From Gemmatimonadota bacterium (GTDB taxonomy: Bacteria > Gemmatimonadota > Gemmatimonadetes > Longimicrobiales > Gaopeijiaceae): a stretch of 6,481 nucleotides of DNA. Location of the stretch: NCBI GenBank assembly GCA_003567615.1, contig PWZC01000439.1, forward strand, positions 1-6,481. Direction: 5' to 3'. The notes under the pieces are model-generated. The model saw only the letters and a list, made by a program, of their open reading frames with translations, did no database searches and was not told the origin of the DNA. This document shows positions 6,081 to 6,481 of this stretch, in pieces; position 1 is the first letter of the stretch; each line of letters opens with the position of its first letter. The translations under genes were made by a program, and so were the position numbers.

Positions 6081-6481
6081 GCGGCGGCCCGGGTCAGGGA
6101 TCGAGCGGCCTTGAGGGTGTTGGAGAGGAGCATGGCGATGGTCATGGGTCCGACGCCGCCGGGGACGGGGGTGATCACCGACGCCACCTCCCGGACCTCC
6201 TCGAAGGCCACATCGCCAGTGAGGCGGTAGCCCTTCTCCCGGGACGGATCCGCCACCCGGTTCACCCCCACATCGATGATGACCACGCCTGGCTTCACCA
6301 TGTCGGCGGTGATGAGATTGGGATGACCGGCTGCCACGACCAGGATGTCGGCCATCCGTGTATGCGAGGCCAGATCCCGGGTCAGGATATGGGTCACCGT
6401 CACCGTGGCGTCCCCGCCGGGCCCGGTCCCCAGGAGCATGGACCCCATGGGCTTGCCCACGATGTCGGAGCGGCCAACCAC
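6077..6481 (-). CDS. folD: Bifunctional methylenetetrahydrofolate dehydrogenase / methenyltetrahydrofolate cyclohydrolase, C-terminal part (5' end outside window)
   Basis: FolD interconverts 5,10-methylene-THF, 5,10-methenyl-THF and 10-formyl-THF in the cytoplasm using NADP(H), feeding purine, fMet and thymidylate synthesis. The 134 visible residues are the C-terminal, cofactor-binding part. The Rossmann motif GRSDIVGKP lies at fragment residues 3-11, followed by ADILVVAAGHPN, then VIIDVGVNR, and near the end the family signature ITPVPGGVGPMT. Compared with the roughly 290-residue family length, about 150-160 N-terminal residues are missing because the gene runs off the window. These include the catalytic Lys/Tyr region, so catalytic competence cannot be judged here. 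The first visible codon is GTG, but homology shows it is an internal valine, not a start. The TGA stop overlaps the first candidate start of xseA in a GTGA sequence, suggesting coupled translation. The identification is secure. Confidence 0.96.
   Translation of the reverse strand: MVGRSDIVGKPMGSMLLGTGPGGDATVTVTHILTRDLASHTRMADILVVAAGHPNLITADMVKPGVVIIDVGVNRVADPSREKGYRLTGDVAFEEVREVASVITPVPGGVGPMTIAMLLSNTLKAARSLTRAAA

Noticed and set aside
1..6481. Mobile element, CRISPR array, tRNA/rRNA or defence system
   Set aside because: Nearly every base lies in one of seven recognisable core genes; I saw no repeat array, terminal inverted repeat, integrase or RNA gene signature.

Overview
The window is a compact stretch of bacterial housekeeping genes, all read from the minus strand. 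In transcription order (high to low coordinate) they are folD (3' part only), xseA, xseB, a short-chain polyprenyl diphosphate synthase (ispA-type), dxs, nadK and recN (5' part only). Both end genes run off the window. The DNA is strongly G+C rich, and the genes avoid A/T-ending codons: dxs and nadK contain no TTA, CTA or TCA codon. Together these suggest a high-GC bacterium. The order folD-xseA-xseB-ispA-dxs-nadK-recN is a variant of a cluster known from several bacterial phyla, often with tlyA and/or argR between dxs and recN. Here dxs is followed directly by nadK. My best guess is a Gemmatimonadota-like or neighbouring Gram-negative lineage. That guess rests on gene order and composition only and is weak.

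Layout: folD ends at 6077 and overlaps xseA by four bases (GTGA). xseA ends at 4812. After 27 bases, xseB (4784-4479) begins behind a strong Shine-Dalgarno (SD) sequence. xseB overlaps ispA (4486-3560) by eight bases. The largest gap, 81 bases (3479-3559), precedes dxs (3478-1556). nadK (1527-577) follows after 28 bases, and recN starts at 557 after 19 bases. No stretch over 300 bases lacks a gene. I see no RNA gene, CRISPR array, insertion sequence, phage gene or convincing terminator.

How the genes fit together: XseA and XseB are the two subunits of exonuclease VII, and RecN acts in double-strand break repair. Dxs opens the MEP isoprenoid pathway, whose C5 products the polyprenyl synthase condenses. 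NadK makes NADP, the cofactor used by FolD and by the next MEP enzyme, Dxr. The layout looks like one polycistronic unit with translational coupling at two junctions.

I did not find an undescribed biological system here. The points worth a second look are small: uncertain start codons for xseA and dxs, a few substitutions at normally conserved positions in Dxs and the prenyl synthase, the missing tlyA/argR, and the 81-base gap before dxs.
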